Shown here in pieces: positions 14,994-18,454 of a DNA stretch of 18,454 nt. Position numbers and translations under genes: made by a program. Location: contig CALXPX010000012.1 in assembly GCA_944390305.1 (NCBI GenBank), forward strand, positions 1 to 18,454, read 5' to 3'. Positions within the stretch are counted from its first letter, which is position 1. Each line of letters opens with the position of its first letter. This DNA is from an uncultured Clostridia bacterium. GTDB taxonomy: Bacteria > Bacillota > Clostridia > TANB77 > CAG-508. The notes below the pieces were generated by a model. That model was not told the origin of the DNA. It made no database searches and worked only from the letters and a program-made list of their open reading frames with translations.

Positions 14994-15227
14994 ATGCTTA
15001 TAACTTTAAATCAATTAAAATTAAATCAAATAGGAAATGTAAAAAAAATAAATTGTAATGAAAAAATAACTAGAAGATTGTATGATTTAGGCCTACTTGA
15101 AAATACAATCATCTCTCCTATTTTTTCTAGTCCATTTGGAGATCCTATAGCTTATGAATTTAGAGGAAACATAATTGCTATTAGAAATGAAGACGCTAGT
15201 AAAATTTTTATAGAAAAGCAAAAATAA
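14994..15227 (+). CDS. feoA: FeoA-domain protein, ferrous iron transport
   Basis: A 77-residue SH3-like FeoA protein: residues 1-15 form the first strands (LITLNQLKLNQIG), then the RRLYDLGL helix (27-34), and PFGDPIAYEFRGNIIAIRNEDA (47-68) near the end. FeoA is a small cytosolic partner of the FeoB iron pump. The start follows AGGAAGG. It has its own terminator, so it is not in one transcript with feoB, which begins 1.67 kb further on the same strand behind two opposing genes. Confidence 0.92.
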   Translation: MLITLNQLKLNQIGNVKKINCNEKITRRLYDLGLLENTIISPIFSSPFGDPIAYEFRGNIIAIRNEDASKIFIEKQK

Positions 15228-15256
15228 AGAGGTAACCCTCTTTATTTCATTTTTTT
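15220..15256. terminator. Bidirectional terminator between feoA and the YgjP-like gene
   Basis: A perfect 11-bp stem AAATAAAGAGG/CCTCTTTATTT (15222-15232 with 15237-15247) around TAAC. The plus strand continues CATTTTTTT and the minus strand continues in T5. It overlaps the feoA stop codon and lies 13 bases after the opposing gene's stop. Confidence 0.88.
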
Positions 15257-15260
15257 ATAT

Positions 15261-15953
15261 TTATTTTTTCAACTCTTTTTCTGCTTCTTTATAATCTGGC
15301 ATGTATTTTTCTACCATTGCCCAAAAACTTTTAGAATGGTTCATATATTTTAAATGGCATACTTCATGTAATACTACATATTCTATAGCCTTTCTGCTAT
15401 ACATCATTAGGTTTTGATTAATTGTTATCTTCTTATTAGAAGAACAGCTTCCCCATACAGATTTTGTTTTCTTTATTCTATATTCCTCTGGAGCTAGTCC
15501 TACCATTTTTCTTGTTTTTTCCATTGCAGCTTCAACTTCTTTTTCTGCAATCATATAATACATTTTATCTATCATTTTCTTAATTTGTTCTGTATTATCT
15601 TCGTCTGCATATCTAAAAGGTAGGATAACAACTATTTTTCCATTTTCAACATTTAAAATTGCATTATTAATATCTTTGTAATAAATATTTAAGAAATAAC
15701 TCTCTCCTAATATTTGAAATCTTTCACCATCTGCATAATCTTTTACTTTTCTTGGTGAGGTTTGGTATTCTTGCAATTTTTGCATTATCCATTGTCTTTT
15801 ACTCTCTACTACATCCTGAATTTGAGAACTAGTAACATACCAAGGTGCTTTAATTACTACTTCACCATTTTGTATAGATATATAAAAATTTTTAACCTTT
15901 GCCTTATTTACTGTATATGCAATTGTTTTATTTTCATATTTTATCTCTTTCAT
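15261..15953 (-). CDS. YgjP-type (DUF45) metal-dependent hydrolase
   Basis: A 230-residue protein of the YgjP/DUF45 family, zincin-like with a SprT/WLM-related fold. The zinc motif HEVCH (196-200) is followed by third ligand His206 in MNHSKSFW; KSVWGSCSS (164-172) is the family's other signature. Some members have been described as UTP pyrophosphatases and others compared with DNA-protein-crosslink proteases, so the reaction here is open. No signal peptide. The start at 15953 follows GAAGGAGG. It has a strong promoter (16028-16056) with a candidate LexA box at the start point, which would place it in the SOS response and fits a role in DNA damage better than plain nucleotide metabolism. That is inference. 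Confidence 0.9.
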   Translation of the reverse strand: MKEIKYENKTIAYTVNKAKVKNFYISIQNGEVVIKAPWYVTSSQIQDVVESKRQWIMQKLQEYQTSPRKVKDYADGERFQILGESYFLNIYYKDINNAILNVENGKIVVILPFRYADEDNTEQIKKMIDKMYYMIAEKEVEAAMEKTRKMVGLAPEEYRIKKTKSVWGSCSSNKKITINQNLMMYSRKAIEYVVLHEVCHLKYMNHSKSFWAMVEKYMPDYKEAEKELKK

Positions 15954-16007
15954 ACTAGTTCCTCCTTCAAGACTAATTTAGGGTTGGTTGTTTGGTTATT
16001 TGTTCTT

Positions 16008-16021
16008 TGAACTTCTGTTCG
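16008..16021 (-). promoter_or_regulatory. Candidate LexA (SOS) box of the YgjP-like gene
   Basis: Minus-strand CGAAC-AGAA-GTTCA (16021-16008) matches the Gram-positive LexA consensus CGAAC-N4-GTTCG at nine of ten fixed positions. It begins 7 bases after the -10 box and covers the expected start point. A second GTTC-TTT-GAAC repeat (16002-16012) overlaps it. Confidence 0.65.
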
Positions 16022-16027
16022 ATTTTA

Positions 16028-16056
16028 ATTTTACTATTTTATTTTTTACTTGTCAA
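16028..16056 (-). promoter_or_regulatory. Promoter of the YgjP-like gene
   Basis: Minus-strand TTGACA (16056-16051), 17-base spacer, TAAAAT (16033-16028). It leaves a leader of about 70 bases before the ATG at 15953. The rest of 15954-16138 is A/T-rich with no gene, and no clear terminator for the gene ending at 16139. Confidence 0.85.
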
Positions 16057-16138
16057 TAGTTTTTTTAAAATTTTTTTATTTTTTATCAAACTTATGTTTT
16101 GTAAAAAAATCTCCTAAATTAAATCGTTTTTTAGTTTT

Positions 16139-16789
16139 CTATCTTGCTTCTTTAAAACCTGTTGTATCTGGTTTTTTCAAATCTTCTTTACTTACTGAAT
16201 TTACTTCATAATAATAATCTCTAACATAGCTATTCTGTTCTTCTCTTACTAGTAGACCAGTATTTGCATCTATGTATATTTTCCATTTGCTACTTTCTAA
16301 TAAATAACATTCTTTTGAATTCATTTCTTGCTTAGTTATTTTAAAAACTAAAGAAAGTTTTATTCTTTCCCATATACTATTTTGGTAATTATATGAATTA
16401 ATTAAGCTTCCATTTACTGAAAGAGTATCATCATTATTCAGTACAGTTTTACTATCCCCTACTTCTATTAAACTTAACTCATCATCACCATTTTTATACA
16501 TTGTAATCTTTCTATTTTCTTCATCTCCATTTGAATATAGAGAAATAGTTGTAAGGTAATTACCATTTAGCTTATATGTTTTAATTACACTAAAATTTTT
16601 ATTTTCATATGTATACATTTCTCCATAAAAATTATCTTGATTAGTATATCCTATTGTAATTCCACTTATTTTACTTAGGATTATTACTTTTCTAAATATT
16701 GATATAAAAAATATAATTAGTATTAATGCTAAAATTATGAATATTAGTTTTCCTACATACTTCCTTTTTGATTTTATTTTTTTATCCAT
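16139..16789 (-). CDS. Single-pass membrane protein of unknown function with an extracytoplasmic beta-rich domain
   Basis: A 216-residue protein I do not recognise by name. After a basic N-terminus (KKIKSKRKY) comes one membrane segment, LIFIILALILIIFFISIF (about 15-32), with no lipobox Cys, so it stays anchored with the C-terminal part outside. That part is rich in short beta strands and ends with KWKIYIDANTGLLVREEQ (about 168-185), resembling LolA/LppX-type beta-sheet proteins in which a strand reads 'Y.D..TGL..R'; this likeness is weak. The start is ATG 16789, 6 bases after AAGGGG; an in-frame ATG at 16828 is rejected because the ribosome site would lie inside the gene. It is divergent from feoB, so a link with iron uptake is conceivable but unsupported. 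Confidence 0.8.
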   Translation of the reverse strand: MDKKIKSKRKYVGKLIFIILALILIIFFISIFRKVIILSKISGITIGYTNQDNFYGEMYTYENKNFSVIKTYKLNGNYLTTISLYSNGDEENRKITMYKNGDDELSLIEVGDSKTVLNNDDTLSVNGSLINSYNYQNSIWERIKLSLVFKITKQEMNSKECYLLESSKWKIYIDANTGLLVREEQNSYVRDYYYEVNSVSKEDLKKPDTTGFKEAR

Positions 16790-16816
16790 TTCATTCCCCT
16801 TTCTTTTGTTTTTTAT

Positions 16817-16845
16817 AATATAACACATTCATTTTTTTATTTCAA
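16817..16845 (-). promoter_or_regulatory. Promoter of the membrane-protein gene, divergent from feoB
   Basis: Minus-strand TTGAAA (16845-16840), 17-base spacer, TATATT (16822-16817). On the plus strand a TATATT at 16854-16859 could serve feoB but lacks a good -35. No Fur-like box was recognised in 16790-16898. Confidence 0.65.
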
Positions 16846-16898
16846 TATACAGTTATATTAGTACAAACATTCCTCATATCATTAGACAGGAGGTATTT

Positions 16899-18454
16899 AT
16901 GGGATTATCTAAAAACTCTACTGGAAAAAAGGTTATATCTAATATAGAAGATTTTAAAGATGTTGATTATATAGTAGCAATAGCAGGAAATCCTAATGTC
17001 GGTAAATCTACTATATTTAATAGTCTTACTGGTATGCATCAACATACTGGAAATTGGACTGGTAAAACTGTTGAAAATGCTGCTGGAATATGTAATTATA
17101 AAAATAAAAAATATCTATTAGTAGATATTCCTGGAACTTATTCTTTAATAGCAGATTCTGAGGAAGAAAAAATTGCAAGAAATTATATTAATTCTGGAAA
17201 AGCAAATGTTACTTTAGTTATAGTAGATGCTACATGTTTAGAAAGAAATTTAAATTTAGTATTTCAGATAATGAATTTAACAGATAAAGTAATTGTTTGT
17301 GTAAATCTATTAGATGAAGCAAGAAAAAAAGGAATTAGTGTTAATATAGAAAAACTTTCAAATTTATTAGGAATTCCAGTAGTAGGTACTATTGCAAAGA
17401 AAAAGAAAACATTAACTAATCTTTTAAATACTTTACATGATGCATGTGAAGGCAAATTATGTTTTTCTCCAAATAAAATACAGCCTAAAGAAAATGAAAA
17501 AGATTTTTTATCTGAGGTATTCAAAAAGGCTCATTATATAACTCAAGAAGTATGTATTATAAAAAATATTAATTACAATGAAAGAGACAAAAAAATTGAT
17601 AGAATTTTAACATCAAAAAAATTCGGAATTCCTATTATGATTTTATTTTTCTGTTTAATTTTTTGGATTACAATAGTAGGAGCTAATTATCCATCTGAAC
17701 TTTTGTCTAACTTATTTGCTAATATTGAACCATGGTTAAAAAATATTTTTGTGCATATTAATACACCTTCTTGGTTACTTTCTTTACTTTTTGATGGAAT
17801 ATATAAAACTGTAACATGGATTATAAGTGTTATGCTTCCACCACTTGCAATATTCTTTCCTCTATTTACTTTATTAGAAGATTTAGGATACTTGCCAAGA
17901 ATTGCATTTAATTTAGATAAATGTTTTAAAAAATGCTGTTCTTCTGGTAAACAAGCGCTTACAATGTGTATGGGATTTGGGTGTAATGCTGCTGGAGTTA
18001 TTGGTTGTAGAATTATAAGTTCTAAAAGAGAAAGATTAATTGCAATTCTAACTAATAGCTTTGTACCTTGTAATGGAAGATTTCCTTTTTTAATTACAAT
18101 TGCTACAATATTTTTTAGTGGTGCCATTTACTCTGGTGAAACTCTAAAATCTAGCCTTATATCTACATTTATAGTTTTCTTAGTTATATGCATAGGAATA
18201 GCATTTACTTTTTTAGTATCATATATATTATCTAAAACTATATTAAAAGGTTCTACTGATTGCACTTTATTAGAACTTCCACCATATAGGAAACCTCAAA
18301 TCGGAAAAATTCTAATTCATTCTTTAGTAGATAGAATCTTATTTGTATTAGGAAGAGCTTTATCAGTAGCAGTTCCTGCTGGAATTATATTATGGGTACT
18401 TTCTAATGTGCAAATTTCTAATATTAGTTTACTTACATATGTAGCTAACTTTTT
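16899..18454 (+). CDS. feoB: Ferrous iron transporter B, 3' end beyond the window
   Basis: FeoB is the GTP-dependent membrane importer of Fe2+. The visible 518 residues start at ATG 16899 after AGGAGG and run off the window end. A 23-residue N-terminal tail precedes the G domain: G1 GNPNVGKS (30-37), Thr57 region for G2 (NWTGKTVE), G3 DIPG (76-79), G4 NLLD (136-139). A helical linker (about 165-235) leads to membrane segments from about 242. Gate motifs are MGFGCNAAG (358-366) and VPCNGR (389-394), both Cys-containing as in functional FeoB. The normal length is about 600-700 residues, so 100 or more are missing on the right. No fused FeoA domain is present, matching the separate feoA upstream. 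Confidence 0.96.
   Translation, partial: MGLSKNSTGKKVISNIEDFKDVDYIVAIAGNPNVGKSTIFNSLTGMHQHTGNWTGKTVENAAGICNYKNKKYLLVDIPGTYSLIADSEEEKIARNYINSGKANVTLVIVDATCLERNLNLVFQIMNLTDKVIVCVNLLDEARKKGISVNIEKLSNLLGIPVVGTIAKKKKTLTNLLNTLHDACEGKLCFSPNKIQPKENEKDFLSEVFKKAHYITQEVCIIKNINYNERDKKIDRILTSKKFGIPIMILFFCLIFWITIVGANYPSELLSNLFANIEPWLKNIFVHINTPSWLLSLLFDGIYKTVTWIISVMLPPLAIFFPLFTLLEDLGYLPRIAFNLDKCFKKCCSSGKQALTMCMGFGCNAAGVIGCRIISSKRERLIAILTNSFVPCNGRFPFLITIATIFFSGAIYSGETLKSSLISTFIVFLVICIGIAFTFLVSYILSKTILKGSTDCTLLELPPYRKPQIGKILIHSLVDRILFVLGRALSVAVPAGIILWVLSNVQISNISLLTYVANF

Noticed and set aside
17264..18127. Minus-strand open frames opposite feoB
   Set aside because: They are antisense to a clearly recognisable FeoB coding sequence with intact G motifs.
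1..18454. CRISPR array, insertion sequence or prophage border
   Set aside because: No spaced direct repeats, transposase, integrase or terminal inverted repeats were found on reading either strand.

Overview
The window is very AT-rich. Nearly every start has a strong GGAGG-type ribosome binding site, and TTGACA/TATAAT promoters are common. It also has a T-box leader, an N-terminal pilin-like segment of a type common in clostridia, feoA/feoB genes and a CGAAC-type SOS box. Together these point to a low-GC Gram-positive of class Clostridia (Bacillota), probably an uncultured anaerobe. That assignment is inference; no rRNA or other phylogenetic marker gene beyond thrS is present.

Left part (1-7084, all minus strand). 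The housekeeping threonyl-tRNA synthetase gene thrS (4846-6777) sits behind a strong promoter and a complete T-box leader. Downstream is a pilin-like/SUMF1-fold surface protein gene (3611-4759). Next comes a two-gene unit with its own extended -10 promoter: a degenerate ThrRS paralogue (2306-3481) translationally close-coupled to a large coiled-coil protein of unknown function (115-2301), ending in a textbook terminator (16-63). The paralogue keeps the catalytic-core and anticodon-binding layout. It has lost the TGS and editing domains, two of three zinc ligands and the motif 3 arginine. This pair is the most unusual content of the window.

Middle part (7125-12138). A two-gene unit (DUF4116-like repeat protein plus a small unknown protein) diverges from a plus-strand Nudix hydrolase. 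A minus-strand cluster follows: LysM protein, Cu/Zn superoxide dismutase, DUF3298 protein. Upstream of that is a beta-CASP metallo-beta-lactamase gene with visibly higher GC, its own promoter, a perfect palindrome in its leader and its own terminator.

Right part (12226-18454). A YtcJ-like amidohydrolase and a YfcE-like phosphodiesterase form a minus-strand pair downstream of dut (dUTPase). dut diverges from feoA across a promoter that contains an 18-bp dyad. feoA and feoB (cut by the window end) lie on the plus strand. They are separated by two minus-strand genes: a YgjP-type metallopeptidase-fold protein with a candidate LexA box at its transcription start, and a single-pass membrane protein. 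Stretches of more than 300 bases without a gene: only the thrS leader and promoter region (6778-7124), which is explained by the T-box.
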